A stretch of 64,000 nt of DNA from DASUCS01 sp041166385 (GTDB lineage Bacteria; Actinomycetota; Acidimicrobiia; Acidimicrobiales; JACDCH01): assembly GCA_041166385.1 (NCBI GenBank), contig JBEEFW010000138.1, forward strand, positions 38,728 to 102,727. Reading direction: 5' to 3'. Within the stretch, counting starts at the first letter, position 1, and every line of letters begins with the position of its first letter. The position numbers and the translations under genes are program-made. A model generated the notes under the pieces. It saw only the letters and a program-made list of their open reading frames with translations. It was not told the DNA's origin and ran no database searches. Below are positions 50,903 to 60,045 of the stretch, piece by piece.

Positions 50903-51501
50903 TCGTTGTCGTTGCGGCTCTCAAAGGTGGGGTCGGCAAGACGACGACCTCTGTGTACTTGTCGGCGCTCGCCGCCGCGGGCCGGAGGGCGGCCCTGCTG
51001 ATCGACGCCGATCCGCAGGCCAGCGCGGCGGACTGGCTCGAGAACTCCGAGGACGAGCACCTCGAGTGGGTGAGCCTCGTCGAGGCCCCCACCGAGCGGT
51101 TGCTGGCCAAGGCGCTCGATCGCATCAAGGGCGACGACGACATCGCGATCGTCGACACCCCTCCGGGACACGAGCAGCTGTTGGCCAAGGCGCTCGATCG
51201 CGCCGATGCCGTGGTGGTCCCCACCCGCGTCGGCGGCGTCGAGACTCCGAGGGTCGAAGCGGTGCTCGGGATGGTGCCGCGGCGCGTACCCGTTGGGCTC
51301 GTCATCTGCTCAGCCCGGACCTATACACGGGACTATCAAGAAGTGGTGGCCGGATGGCGCGAAGTCGACGTCCCGGTGTGGGGGAGTGTCCCCGAGCGGG
51401 TCGCCATCGCCACCGGACCCCTCGGCTACCTGTCGGTCGACGGCCTCGACGCCTACCGCGGTGTATGGCGTCGAGCACTGCGGGCGATCCGCGAGTCCTG
51501 A
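50899..51501 (+). CDS. ParA/MinD-like ATPase (orphan)
   Basis: A 200-residue ATPase with the deviant Walker A motif VVVAALKGGVGKTTTSVYLS, followed by LLIDADPQASAADWL and IAIVDTPPGHEQ (Walker B). Orphan ParA-type proteins like this position cargo or are plasmid-derived. No ParB gene is nearby; the next gene encodes a very acidic small protein that may be the partner. The ATG overlaps the PhyH stop by four bases. Confidence 0.88.
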   Translation: MIVVVAALKGGVGKTTTSVYLSALAAAGRRAALLIDADPQASAADWLENSEDEHLEWVSLVEAPTERLLAKALDRIKGDDDIAIVDTPPGHEQLLAKALDRADAVVVPTRVGGVETPRVEAVLGMVPRRVPVGLVICSARTYTRDYQEVVAGWREVDVPVWGSVPERVAIATGPLGYLSVDGLDAYRGVWRRALRAIRES

Positions 51502-51812
51502 TGCCCGACAAGGACGAGCCCGACGACGACGTCCCCGAGGACGACGAGTCCGACGACGAGCCGCGACCTGACGACGGCCCGCGACCGGGCGACGATCCGG
51601 GTCACTTCGGCATCGACCTCGGTCACCGGGGGGTGCGCCCCGACGAGGTCGATCCCCGAGATCTCGAACCACCGCCAAAAGCCCGTCCCACGGTCAGGAC
51701 GCTCACCGAGCGACTCGCGTCCGCCGCCGCCGATCGCGACGACGCCGATCGCGATGCGGCCACCACCGCGAGGGATGAGGAACGGGACGAGGATCGGGAC
51801 GAGGACGACTGA
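51501..51812 (+). CDS. Highly acidic disordered protein
   Basis: A 103-residue protein with long runs of Asp, Glu, Pro and Arg (PDDDVPEDDESDDEPRPDDG at the start; a mixed Arg/Asp tail). One possibly ordered helix is LEPPPKARPTVRTLTERLA. The ATG shares one base with the ParA-like stop, so they are coupled. It may be the ParA partner or an ATPase-stimulating tail, by context only. It is convergent with the next gene. Confidence 0.6.
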   Translation: MPDKDEPDDDVPEDDESDDEPRPDDGPRPGDDPGHFGIDLGHRGVRPDEVDPRDLEPPPKARPTVRTLTERLASAAADRDDADRDAATTARDEERDEDRDEDD

Positions 51813-51813
51813 G

Positions 51814-52020
51814 TCAGATGTCGGAGGCGGGGCGGACGTCGTCCTCCCCGGTGAGGTTCGGCAGCAGCGAACCGTCGGACAGGCGGCGCACCTTGTAGCC
51901 ACCCTCCACGATCTCGGCGATCTCGAAGCCGCGCACCCACGAGTCGTTGAACTTCGTGTGCACCTCGACTCGCTCACCCACCTGTAGCACCCGCGCCACA
52001 GGCAGACCGTACAACGTCAA
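51814..52020 (-). CDS. Small beta-barrel (SH3/Tudor-like) protein
   Basis: A 68-residue protein: VLQVGERVEVHTKFNDSWVR, then GFEIAEIVEGGYKVRRLSDG and SLLPNLTGEDDVRP. The strand pattern is that of Tudor/SH3-like barrels (VGxxVxVxxxFxxxWxxGFxV). No exact family is known to me. The start overlaps the upstream gene's stop by four bases (ATGA). Confidence 0.65.
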   Translation of the reverse strand: MTLYGLPVARVLQVGERVEVHTKFNDSWVRGFEIAEIVEGGYKVRRLSDGSLLPNLTGEDDVRPASDI

Positions 52021-52307
52021 CCCCGGCGACGGCTGTCAGGAGAGCGTTGTGGCGCCGGTGCAGAGATCTCGATGGACTCTCCGGCGGCAAACGCGTGAGC
52101 GCAGCGGTCGAGTGTGCCCGCGTCGAGGTCTTTGCCGAACCGGCGCTCGAGCATCGTGGCGATGTCCGACAGCGGCTGTCCCTTGTACCCGGGGCGAAGC
52201 GAGTTCACCTCGCGCTGAAGGTCGCGGTAGTGCTCCACGAGGTCTTCGCGCTCGTGCCGACGGGTCTTGTGCTTCTGCTGGTCTGCGTCTTGTCCTGGGT
52301 TTCTCAT
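52017..52307 (-). CDS. Hypothetical helical protein downstream of the sigma gene
   Basis: A 96-residue basic/acidic protein (QQKHKTRRHEREDLVEHYRD at the N-terminus; LSDIATMLERRFGKDLDAGT near the middle). The middle resembles a short HTH-like segment. No family is recognised. ATG 52307 is used. It is 34 bases downstream of the group 2 sigma factor on the same strand, so probably in its transcript, and is coupled to the barrel protein that follows. Confidence 0.6.
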   Translation of the reverse strand: MRNPGQDADQQKHKTRRHEREDLVEHYRDLQREVNSLRPGYKGQPLSDIATMLERRFGKDLDAGTLDRCAHAFAAGESIEISAPAPQRSPDSRRRG

Positions 52308-52341
52308 CTTCTTGCCTTCCTTGTCGAATGTGGGAGACGGC

Positions 52342-53292
52342 TCACGCCGTCAGGAGCGCGGTGGCGACGTCGACTGTGCTCGGGTGCCGCAGCTTGGTCA
52401 TCGCCCGCGCCTCGATCTGGCGGATGCGCTCTCTCGTCAGCGAGAAATGCCTGCTGACCTCCTCGAGCGTGCGCGGTTCGCCGCGGTCGAGGCCGAAGCG
52501 GAGTTCGAGGATCTGTCGCTCGCGCGAGTCCAACGCGCCGAGGAGTTGCGCCACCTCAGCCCGCAGGACCGAGGTCATGGCGGTCTCCTCGACGTCGACC
52601 GACGAGTCGCCGATGATGCCGCCCAACTCGATGTCGCTGTCGGCGCCGACGGTCGCGTCGAGGCTGGCCGTGACGCTGGCCGCTTCCTGGAGAGACTGCA
52701 CGGCGCTGAGGGGGATTCCGAGGTGGTCGGCGATCTCGTGATCGGTCGGGTGACGACCGAGCGCGCCGATGAGCTCGCCCGTTGCCCGCGCGACCTGCGA
52801 CCTGCGATCGGCGATGTGAATCGGGATCCGGATCGTGGCGGCGCCGTTGGCGATACCTCGCTGGATGGCCTGGCGGATCCACCACGTGGCGTAGGTCGAG
52901 AACTTGAACCCCTTGCGGGCGTCGAACTTCTCGACAGCGCGGATGAGGCCGATGTTGCCCTCTTGCACGAGATCGAGCAGATCCATGCCGGAGGACTGGT
53001 AGCGCTTGGCAATCGAGACGACGAGCCGCAGGTTGGCGCAGACGAATGCGTCGACGGCGGCGTCACCATCGCGCACTGCCCGGCGGGCCTTGCGTCCCTC
53101 TGAAGGGGTGAGCGAGGCGCCGCAACGCTCGAGCAGGTCGCGGGCCTCGACACCGGCGGCGACAGCCGCGCCCAGTCGGGCCTCGTCATCCCGGCTCAGG
53201 AGCTGATGGCGGCCGACACCGGTGAGGTAGAGCCGGGCGATGTCGATGTCGGCGTGCGCGACGCGACGGGGTGCTGATCGCGGTGTGGGCAT
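52342..53292 (-). CDS. Group 2 sigma-70 factor (RpoD/SigB-like)
   Basis: A 316-residue sigma factor. Region 1.2: DIARLYLTGVGRHQLLSRDD. Region 2: ANLRLVVSIAKRYQSSGMDL, then LDLVQEGNIGLIRAVEKFDA and FKFSTYATWWIRQAIQRGIA. Region 3: IRIPIHIADRRSQVARATGE. Region 4: LDSRERQILELRFGLDRGEP then the HTH LTRERIRQIEARAMTKLRHP. There is no region 1.1, so it is a non-essential stationary-phase/stress type rather than the housekeeping factor. ATG start. The 138-base region upstream is divergent with the acyl-CoA dehydrogenase gene. Confidence 0.93.
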   Translation of the reverse strand: MPTPRSAPRRVAHADIDIARLYLTGVGRHQLLSRDDEARLGAAVAAGVEARDLLERCGASLTPSEGRKARRAVRDGDAAVDAFVCANLRLVVSIAKRYQSSGMDLLDLVQEGNIGLIRAVEKFDARKGFKFSTYATWWIRQAIQRGIANGAATIRIPIHIADRRSQVARATGELIGALGRHPTDHEIADHLGIPLSAVQSLQEAASVTASLDATVGADSDIELGGIIGDSSVDVEETAMTSVLRAEVAQLLGALDSRERQILELRFGLDRGEPRTLEEVSRHFSLTRERIRQIEARAMTKLRHPSTVDVATALLTA

Positions 53293-53430
53293 GAGGCTCC
53301 CGGGACGGTAAGGGCGATGTGCGGCCCGGACAGGGGAACCGGTGCGAGCGGAAACGTCCTCAACGAGCCAAAAGAGTCTACCGGTTCAACGCACGATGCC
53401 CTCACACCCCTGGTCAGCGATCATGGGACC

Positions 53431-54684
53431 ATGGCAACGGTCGGGACCGACGTGCGCTCGGAGGCGAGGGCCTGGATCGAGACCAACTGGGATCCGGAGA
53501 GGCCCCTCGTCGAGTGGCGCACGCTGCTGGCGGACTCCGGATGGGCCGTGCCGTCCTGGCCGGTCGAGTGCTGCGGGCGCGGGCTACCACCGGAAGCTGA
53601 CGCGATCGCGGCTGAGGAGCTCGCCCGAGCGGGGGCCGTCGGCGTGCCCGTCGGCGTCGGCATCGGACTCGCCGCGCCGACGATCCTCGCCCACGGGTCA
53701 CCCGAATTGAAGGCTCGCCTGCTGCATCGCATCGTCACAGGCGAGGACATGTGGTGTCAGCTGTTCAGCGAGCCCGGCAGCGGATCTGATCTCGCCGGAC
53801 TCACGACCCGAGCGGACCGCGACGGCGACGAATGGATCGTCAGCGGGCAGAAGGTGTGGAACACGAGCGCCCATCATGCGGAGCTCGGCCTGTTGCTCGC
53901 CCGCAGCAACTGGGACGCGACGAAGCATGAAGGCATCACCTGCTTCGCGATTCCGATGCGGCAGCCCGGCGTCGAAGTGCGCCCGCTGCGCCAGATGAAC
54001 GGCCACGCGTCCTTCAACGAGGTCTTCTTCAACGAGGCGCGCGTGCCTGCCGTGAACATGATCGGCGACGCGGGCGACGGCTGGCGGGTGGCCGTGACGA
54101 CGTTGATGTACGAGCGTCGGGGCGCGGCGTTGCAGCGCCCGCGGTTCGCGGCGCCGACGGGCCGCACGGTTCGTGAGGCGATGGCCGAGGCCGACGAGTA
54201 CTTCTCCACCTACTCCTGGTATCCGCAGCGTGCCGGCCGCGCTGATCTCGTGGCGGAGGCAGCGAGGGCCGCCGGTGTCGCGGGCGACGCGCTGGTGCGT
54301 CAGCGGATCGCGGCGGTGTTCTCGCTGCAGCGCGTGAATCAGTGGACCGCGGCCCGGGCGAACATCTCGCGGGCGCTGGGCCGCCCGCCGGGTCCCGAGG
54401 GCTCGTTGTCGAAGCTCGCCGCCAGCAACTTGGCCCGCGCGTCATACGACGCGCACGCGCTGATCGCTAGCACCCAGGGACTACTGACCGGCCCGGAGAG
54501 TTTCCTCGACGGTGTGGTCGCCGAGGTCCTTGTGTCGGTCCCAGCGGTGTCCATCGCGGGCGGTACCGACGAAATTCAGCGCAACATCATCGGCGAACGC
54601 GTGCTCGGCCTTCCGAAGGAGCCGCAGGTCGACCGCGACGTCGCCTTCCGCTCAATCCCTCGCAACTCGGGAGCGCGCGCGTAG
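53431..54684 (+). CDS. Acyl-CoA dehydrogenase
   Basis: A 417-residue flavoenzyme of the acyl-CoA dehydrogenase superfamily. Seen motifs: QLFSEPGSGSDLAGLTTRAD (FAD/substrate loop), WIVSGQKVWNTSAHHAELGL, and at the C-terminus VPAVSIAGGTDEIQRNIIGE. It introduces a trans-2 double bond into an acyl-CoA and passes electrons to ETF. ATG 53431 gives the family's usual N-terminus. The last 33 bases overlap the convergent small membrane gene. No beta-oxidation operon surrounds it, so the substrate is unknown. Confidence 0.92.
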   Translation: MATVGTDVRSEARAWIETNWDPERPLVEWRTLLADSGWAVPSWPVECCGRGLPPEADAIAAEELARAGAVGVPVGVGIGLAAPTILAHGSPELKARLLHRIVTGEDMWCQLFSEPGSGSDLAGLTTRADRDGDEWIVSGQKVWNTSAHHAELGLLLARSNWDATKHEGITCFAIPMRQPGVEVRPLRQMNGHASFNEVFFNEARVPAVNMIGDAGDGWRVAVTTLMYERRGAALQRPRFAAPTGRTVREAMAEADEYFSTYSWYPQRAGRADLVAEAARAAGVAGDALVRQRIAAVFSLQRVNQWTAARANISRALGRPPGPEGSLSKLAASNLARASYDAHALIASTQGLLTGPESFLDGVVAEVLVSVPAVSIAGGTDEIQRNIIGERVLGLPKEPQVDRDVAFRSIPRNSGARA

Positions 54685-55053
54685 GGCGCCGGCCACGCCG
54701 ATGGCGATGCCGACCACGGCGCCGCCGAGTCCGACGGTGCGCGACCGCTCGGGCAGCCGATGGTGGTTGGCGAGGCCACCGACCAGGTCGGCGAGGTCCG
54801 CGCCGGCGCTGGCGAGGAACCAGCCGGGCGTGGCCGAGTCGTTCCTGAGACCGGAGCGCAGCAACATCGCGCCGACGAGCGCATCCCGGTACCCCATCGA
54901 CCGCAGCAACAGCGAGGCCGTCGGGTTGTCCTCGGGATCCGACCCCCACAACGTGCTCGCCGCCTTCGGTGCGACGAGGAACGAGACACCTGAAGCCAGA
55001 CGAATCGCTCCCGCCATCACGGCGACACCATCACGCCCCCTGTTCCCGGCCAC
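54652..55053 (-). CDS. Small membrane protein, DUF4267-like
   Basis: A 133-residue protein with about three or four membrane segments (VAVMAGAIRLASGVSFLVAP, SMGYRDALVGAMLL, LGGAVVGIAIGVAGAL). LLRSMGYRDALVGAMLLRSG matches the conserved part of the DUF4267-type family, function unknown. ATG 55053. The 3' end overlaps the acyl-CoA dehydrogenase by 33 bases on the other strand. Confidence 0.65.
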   Translation of the reverse strand: MAGNRGRDGVAVMAGAIRLASGVSFLVAPKAASTLWGSDPEDNPTASLLLRSMGYRDALVGAMLLRSGLRNDSATPGWFLASAGADLADLVGGLANHHRLPERSRTVGLGGAVVGIAIGVAGALRARSRVARD

Positions 55054-55101
55054 GGTTCCTTTCTAGTGTGGGACGCCGGGCGGTGAATCGAAGGGGGAAC
55101 G

Positions 55102-56502
55102 ATGGGTGAGATCTGGCGTCGCTCGGCGACGGAACTGGCAACTGCGATCGCGAGCGGTGAGGTCTCCGCCGTCGAGGTGGTGCAGGCGCATCTCGACCGG
55201 ATCGAGGCCGTGAATCCCTCGGTCAACGCCGTGACCCTTGTGCTGGCCGACGACGCGTTGCAGGCCGCGAAAGAAGCGGATCGAGCGGTGGCCGCCGGAG
55301 AGTCGCTCGGCGCGCTTCACGGCGTGCCGTTCACGATCAAGGAGAACCTGGACGTCGCCGGGTCGGCCACCACCCAGGGACTGCCGGCGCTCGCCGGGGC
55401 GATTGCACCAAGCGATGCGCCCGTTGTCGAGCGGTTGCGAGCAATCGGCGCGATCCCGTTGGCGCGCACGAACTTGCCCGACATGGGCCTGCGTGTGCAC
55501 ACCGAGTCGGGGCTGCACGGCGTGACGCGTAACCCCTTCGACGGTACGAAGACCGCGGGCGGGTCGAGCGGTGGTGAGGCGGCGGCGCTGGCCACGGGCA
55601 TGAGCCCGCTCGGCCTCGGCAACGACATCGGCGGATCGCTGCGCAATCCCGCGTACTGCTGCGGCATCGCGTCGCTCAAGCCGACCTCACACCGCGTGCC
55701 GAGCGCGGGCGCGACGTCGCCCCAGGAGCCATTCCTCGCGGCGCAACTCATGGCCGTCGATGGACCGATGGCGCGTCGCGTCGCAGACGTACGCGTCGGG
55801 TTCCAAGCGCTCATCGGCGCGCATTCACGCGATCCGTTCTGCGCGCCCGTGCCGTTCGAAGGCCCCGCGCTGGCCGCGCCGATTCGCGTCGCTCTCGTAC
55901 CGGAACCGCCGGGCGGCGCGACGACGTCGACGGTCGCGTCAGCGGTGCGCGCCGCGGGCGATGCGCTCGCGAACGCGGGCTACGACGTGGTCGAGTCGAC
56001 CCCGCCCCTGGTGGAAGAGGCGATCGACGTCTGGGGCCGCTGGTTGATCTCCGAGATCGCGCTCCTCAAGCCGCAGCTGCAAGGGATCATGTCGCCGAAC
56101 GCGCTGCAGTTCCTCGATTGGGCGGAGTCGAGCATCGGCACGGTCGACTACGCCGGAAGCTTCGAGCTCATGATGAAGCGTCACGAGATCGCGCGAGCGT
56201 GGAGCGCGTTCTTCGACGAGCATCCGCTGATCGTCGGCCCCGTGTGGACCGGCCCCGCGTTCAGCGCGGGCTGGGATGTCGAGTCCGAAGCGAACGCGCT
56301 GGGAACGCTCGAGCTGATCCGTTTCGTCACGCCGATGAACCTGCTCGGCCTCCCGGCCGCCGCTGTGCCAACCGGCATCGTCGACGGGATGCCGACGGGG
56401 GTGCAAGTGGTTGGACGTTGGTTCCGCGACGACCTGTGTCTCGACGGCGCCGAGGCGATCGAATCCGCCCTCGGCACCATCACCCCGATCGACCCTCGTT
56501 AG
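55102..56502 (+). CDS. Amidase (amidase-signature family)
   Basis: A 466-residue hydrolase with the Ser-cisSer-Lys triad: lysine in VPFTIKENLDVAG (near residue 78), cis-serine and nucleophile in KTAGGSSGGEAAALATG and LGLGNDIGGSLRNPAYCC. These enzymes hydrolyse amides (also GatA-like transamidation, but there are no GatB/C here). ATG 55102 has GGGGG upstream (AAGGGGGAACG). The 3' end overlaps the convergent TauD-like gene by four bases. Confidence 0.92.
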   Translation: MGEIWRRSATELATAIASGEVSAVEVVQAHLDRIEAVNPSVNAVTLVLADDALQAAKEADRAVAAGESLGALHGVPFTIKENLDVAGSATTQGLPALAGAIAPSDAPVVERLRAIGAIPLARTNLPDMGLRVHTESGLHGVTRNPFDGTKTAGGSSGGEAAALATGMSPLGLGNDIGGSLRNPAYCCGIASLKPTSHRVPSAGATSPQEPFLAAQLMAVDGPMARRVADVRVGFQALIGAHSRDPFCAPVPFEGPALAAPIRVALVPEPPGGATTSTVASAVRAAGDALANAGYDVVESTPPLVEEAIDVWGRWLISEIALLKPQLQGIMSPNALQFLDWAESSIGTVDYAGSFELMMKRHEIARAWSAFFDEHPLIVGPVWTGPAFSAGWDVESEANALGTLELIRFVTPMNLLGLPAAAVPTGIVDGMPTGVQVVGRWFRDDLCLDGAEAIESALGTITPIDPR

Positions 56503-57347
56503 TACGGGCGGTCGCCGCGGATCGTGACGCGGTGCATGAGGCGGTGGTGGTCGCCGTAGTCGCGGACGGGATAGTGCAACGTCGAGCGGTTGTCCCAGAA
56601 CGCGATGTCGCCTTCGGACCAGCGCCAGCGCACGAGATGCTCCTGTGCGGTGGCATGCTCGTACAGGAAGCCGAGCACGGCGCGGCTCTCCGCCTTGCTG
56701 AGCCCGACGATGTGCGTCGTGAACGTCGGATTCACGAACAACCCCGGGCGCTGGCTCTCGGGATGGGTGCGAACGACCGGGTGCTCGACCGGAACGAGTT
56801 CGGTGAACCGCTCGCCGTCCCACTCGCCCCCGTCCGGTTTCGTGGCGAGAAAGCGGGCAAACTCCGTCCGGCCGTCGTGCACCGCCGACAGCTCGTCGAC
56901 GAACGCCCGCATGGTCGGGCTGAGTGATTCGTACGCGGATTGCAGGTCGGCGAACACCGTGTCGCCGCCGGCCGGAGGCACCACCTTCGCCTGGAGGATC
57001 GACCCGAGCGGCGGTGTCGGCATGAAGGTGACGTCGGCGTGCCACGTGTCGTTCTCGTACTCATCGCGATAGCGGGGATCCTGCCGCGAGCGGGTCGCGT
57101 CGACCTCGAGGACCTCCGGTTGCTCGGCCATGCCCGGCATCACCGGGTGCGCAGGCGTGAGCTCGCCGAACGTGCGGGCGAACGCAACCAACTCCGCCGG
57201 CTCGAGGTGTTGCCCGGGCAGGAACACGACCTTGCGCTCCACGAGCGCCGATCGGATCGACGCTGTCACCTCTGGGTCGAGGCCGCGAAGGTCGGCCCCC
57301 TTGATGACGGCTCCGATGGTGCCGCTCAGCGGTTCGATGTCGATCAT
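56499..57347 (-). CDS. TauD/TfdA-family Fe(II)/2-oxoglutarate dioxygenase
   Basis: A 282-residue dioxygenase. Metal ligands H103 and D105 are in NDTWHADVTFMPTPP; the distal histidine and the 2-oxoglutarate-binding Arg are in DHHRLMHRVTIRGD at the C-terminus. Members hydroxylate sulfonates such as taurine, chlorophenoxy acids or alkyl sulfates, releasing sulfite or cleaving ethers. No sulfonate transporter is near. ATG 57347 overlaps the preceding gene's stop (ATGA). An alternative substrate cannot be excluded. Confidence 0.9.
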   Translation of the reverse strand: MIDIEPLSGTIGAVIKGADLRGLDPEVTASIRSALVERKVVFLPGQHLEPAELVAFARTFGELTPAHPVMPGMAEQPEVLEVDATRSRQDPRYRDEYENDTWHADVTFMPTPPLGSILQAKVVPPAGGDTVFADLQSAYESLSPTMRAFVDELSAVHDGRTEFARFLATKPDGGEWDGERFTELVPVEHPVVRTHPESQRPGLFVNPTFTTHIVGLSKAESRAVLGFLYEHATAQEHLVRWRWSEGDIAFWDNRSTLHYPVRDYGDHHRLMHRVTIRGDRPY

Positions 57348-58030
57348 CGCAAGAGCTCCAGACCGCGGCGCAGGAATGAGACGCCCGCAGCGTAGGGGTC
57401 CAGCGCGGCGAGCACCTCGGAGCGACGCACCACCGCCCCGAACGGCGCGTTCCAGTACGACGCGTCCCCGGGCCGGTCGTCGGTCCACGGACCGACATAG
57501 AGGTACGGCTCGTCGCTGTAGCTGTCGCCTGGTGATGCGCCGAGATTGCAGCGATCGTTCTCGCCGGCGCCCACTGCGACCGATGTCCCTGCGTCGAAGT
57601 GTTCTGGCCACAGCTGGATCGCCATTGCGTCGGTTGCATCCGCCCCCGCGGTGTCCATCATTCGCCACCCCAGGTGCCACCAATCGGCGAGCTCACTCGC
57701 GGCGTTCGCGTCGATCGCGAGCGGCTCGTCGGCGTTGCCGAGCGCAGGCGAATCGTCGCCCGCGCGAAACGGGGTGCTCAGATCGGCGCCGGCGAATGCA
57801 GCAAGTCCGGCGAGCGTCGCACCGTTGAGCGGTGTGGCCGACGCGTGTCCGTCCCGTTCCCGCACGAGCAGCGCCTCTGTGACTCGAAGCACCTCGACGC
57901 CCTCGCCGAACGCAGGTGTGCCGAACCCGCCCGGGGTCGCGCGCAGACCGAAACGGCCGGTGGCGGCGAATCGAGCGCGTGCGAGCACGTGGGTGGCCAC
58001 TCTCTGCAACGCATCGCGAGTCGGGTTCAT
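57344..58030 (-). CDS. Hypothetical protein coupled to the TauD-like enzyme
   Basis: A 228-residue soluble protein. It has an N-terminal FGLRATPGGFGTPAFGEGVE region, a middle SELADWWHLGWRMMDTAGA, and NDRCNLGASPGDSYSDEPYL toward the end. It resembles actinobacterial proteins of unknown role with conserved Trp and His residues. A strong AGGAAGGAT site precedes ATG 58030. It is coupled by ATGA to the dioxygenase gene. No function is proposed. Confidence 0.65.
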   Translation of the reverse strand: MNPTRDALQRVATHVLARARFAATGRFGLRATPGGFGTPAFGEGVEVLRVTEALLVRERDGHASATPLNGATLAGLAAFAGADLSTPFRAGDDSPALGNADEPLAIDANAASELADWWHLGWRMMDTAGADATDAMAIQLWPEHFDAGTSVAVGAGENDRCNLGASPGDSYSDEPYLYVGPWTDDRPGDASYWNAPFGAVVRRSEVLAALDPYAAGVSFLRRGLELLR

Positions 58031-58043
58031 AGCGGGATCCTTC

Positions 58044-59054
58044 CTAGGAGAGGGATGGACTAGCCACAGCGGCGACGTCGGGCTCGCGATGGCGGCGCTG
58101 AAACCAGACCAACGCGATCGCACCGGCGAGGCACGGAAGCCACGTTTCACCGACGCGGTAGGTCGCGACCGCGAGGTTGGCGTGGACCGCGGATGTGTCC
58201 GCGAGCGTGAGCACACCTCCGAGGCTCGCTTCGACGAAGCCGAGCCCTCCCGGCGTGAGCGGGATCATGCCGGCGATGTTCGACACGATGAATGCCGCCA
58301 GCACCGCGGCCGGATTCACGTGCGCGCCGACGGCCCGCAACGAGAACAGCAATGCAAGGAAGTCGCACGACGGCCGCGCCAGCGCGATGAGCCCGACGAG
58401 CAGGGCGCGCTCCCGTAGCTCCTCACGAGTCTGGTCGCGCTCGCGAAGCAGACGGCGCTCGAGCTCAGCGGCATTCGATGGTCGACGCAGTCGCACCTGC
58501 ACCCATGAAATGGCGCGAGCGACCCAATGCCACGGACGATCGCTGGCCGCCGCGGCAACCACCGCGAACAACGCCGCGAGTAGGAGCGCAGCTCCGATCC
58601 ACATCGCGGCGATGAGGTTCGAGTCGATGCTGCTTCCGGCTGCGCTCGCCACCAGCACGACGAGCGGCAGGATCACGAATCCGGCCACGGTGCCTAGCAC
58701 GCTGGCCGCGCCGAGCGCGGGAACGATGCGCGTGATTGGAAAGCCAGCAGTCGTCAACATGCGCACCTGGATGCCAGCACCGATCGCGTTACCGCCGGGT
58801 AGGAGATGACTTGCCGCATTGCTCGCCAGTTGAGGTGCGGCGACGTCGAACCATTTCGACGTTCGGAGGACGATTCGATACAACTGCCAGTTCGCCAGCA
58901 TCTGCAGTGTGACCACCATCGCGATCGCGACGATCCACCACCGTGAGATCTCGATGATCGTGCCGACCTCGCCGTAGACCGACGACAACGCCGGCCACAT
59001 GATCGCCAAGGCGGCGGTGGTGACCACGAGCAGCAGCACTCGGCGCACGCGCAT
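58044..59054 (-). CDS. UPF0104/LPG-synthase-type flippase-like membrane protein
   Basis: A 336-residue protein with eight or so membrane helices, of the UPF0104 (lysylphosphatidylglycerol synthase transmembrane) family: NAASHLLPGGNAIGAGIQVR and IPLTPGGLGFVEASLGGVLT are the two conserved motifs (P-G-G-x-G type). Members flip lipids or lack enzyme domains, like this one, which has no aminoacyltransferase domain. ATG 59054. It precedes the small gene/TauD pair by 13 bases on the same strand. Confidence 0.85.
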   Translation of the reverse strand: MRVRRVLLLVVTTAALAIMWPALSSVYGEVGTIIEISRWWIVAIAMVVTLQMLANWQLYRIVLRTSKWFDVAAPQLASNAASHLLPGGNAIGAGIQVRMLTTAGFPITRIVPALGAASVLGTVAGFVILPLVVLVASAAGSSIDSNLIAAMWIGAALLLAALFAVVAAAASDRPWHWVARAISWVQVRLRRPSNAAELERRLLRERDQTREELRERALLVGLIALARPSCDFLALLFSLRAVGAHVNPAAVLAAFIVSNIAGMIPLTPGGLGFVEASLGGVLTLADTSAVHANLAVATYRVGETWLPCLAGAIALVWFQRRHREPDVAAVASPSLS

Positions 59055-59070
59055 GCTCAGGTCCTGGTGC

Positions 59071-59550
59071 TTACGTGGCTTCGCGAAGGTCGGCGACGGT
59101 GGCGTCAGTGACGCGGACGAGCTCGTCAGGCGTTGTCGGGAAGACGTGTCGCGGTGTGCCGGCCGCCGCCCACACGCTCGGATAGCGCAGGAGATCGCGG
59201 TCGATGAACGTTGACAGCGGCATTGGATGACCGAACGGCGGAACGCCGCCGATCGCGTAGCCAGTCGCCTCGCGCACGGCCTGTGCGTCGAGTCGCCCGA
59301 CCCTGGCGCCGTCGCGACCGGCGGCGCGAGCGAGCGCCTCGACGTCGAGGCGGTTGCTGCCCGACACCAATGCGAGCACTGTGACGCCGTCCACCGAGAA
59401 GACGAGTGACTTCACGATCTGGCCGACTTCGACTCCGACAGCTTGCGCGGCGTCTTCCGCGGTGCGAGTTCCGTCAGGAAACTCGTGGACCTCGATGTCG
59501 AGATCGCACGCGGTCGCCGCGTCGATCACCCGTTGTGCAGAGGCGTGCAT
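59071..59550 (-). CDS. YbaK/ProX-type aminoacyl-tRNA deacylase
   Basis: A 159-residue single-domain protein: TAEDAAQAVGVEVGQIVKSL, VFSVDGVTVLALVSGSNRLD, and EATGYAIGGVPPFGHPMPL, the conserved strand-turn of the family with the active-site Lys in the first block. It clears Cys- or Ala-tRNA mischarged on tRNA-Pro. ATG 59550. It is divergent from the thioesterase by 24 bases and followed by the flippase-like gene. Confidence 0.9.
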   Translation of the reverse strand: MHASAQRVIDAATACDLDIEVHEFPDGTRTAEDAAQAVGVEVGQIVKSLVFSVDGVTVLALVSGSNRLDVEALARAAGRDGARVGRLDAQAVREATGYAIGGVPPFGHPMPLSTFIDRDLLRYPSVWAAAGTPRHVFPTTPDELVRVTDATVADLREAT

Positions 59551-59574
59551 TGCGCCCGAAGCGTAGGGTCTGGT

Positions 59575-60006
59575 GTGGACTTTCCGAACTACGACGCGAA
59601 GATTGCCGAGGCGGTGCTCGGCGGCAACACCGGCATGACCGGCCTGCCCGCGTACCTCGGTATCACCACCGTCGAGGTGGGTCCCGGCACGATGATCGCC
59701 GAGCTCGAGATGCGTCCCGAGCTGCTGAATCCGTTCGGCACCGCCCACGGCGGCGTGCTCACGGCGTTGGTCGACCACGTGCTCGGCTCGGTCTTGTATC
59801 CGCTCATCCCACGAGGCGCGTGGGCGGCGACCACCGAGTTCAAGGTCAACCTGCTGGCGCCCGTGAGCGAGGGGACGTTGCGAGCGCGCTCCGAGGTGAT
59901 GGCCATGACGAAGCGCACCGCGGTCGTGCGTATCGACGCCACGAACGGCGATCGGCTCGTGGGGTTGGCCCAGGGCACGGTGACGATCAGCCCGCCGAGG
60001 GTGTGA
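59575..60006 (+). CDS. PaaI-like hotdog thioesterase
   Basis: A 143-residue hotdog-fold protein: MRPELLNPFGTAHGGVLTAL contains the HGG active-site turn, with TTEFKVNLLAPVSEGTLRAR as the long strand. It hydrolyses acyl-CoA thioesters as a dimer or tetramer. The start is the GTG at 59575, after the region shared with the divergent YbaK gene. The substrate is unknown. Confidence 0.86.
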   Translation: MDFPNYDAKIAEAVLGGNTGMTGLPAYLGITTVEVGPGTMIAELEMRPELLNPFGTAHGGVLTALVDHVLGSVLYPLIPRGAWAATTEFKVNLLAPVSEGTLRARSEVMAMTKRTAVVRIDATNGDRLVGLAQGTVTISPPRV

Positions 60007-60045
60007 CACGACCCAGATGGCCGTCGCCGCGTAACGCCGCGACTT

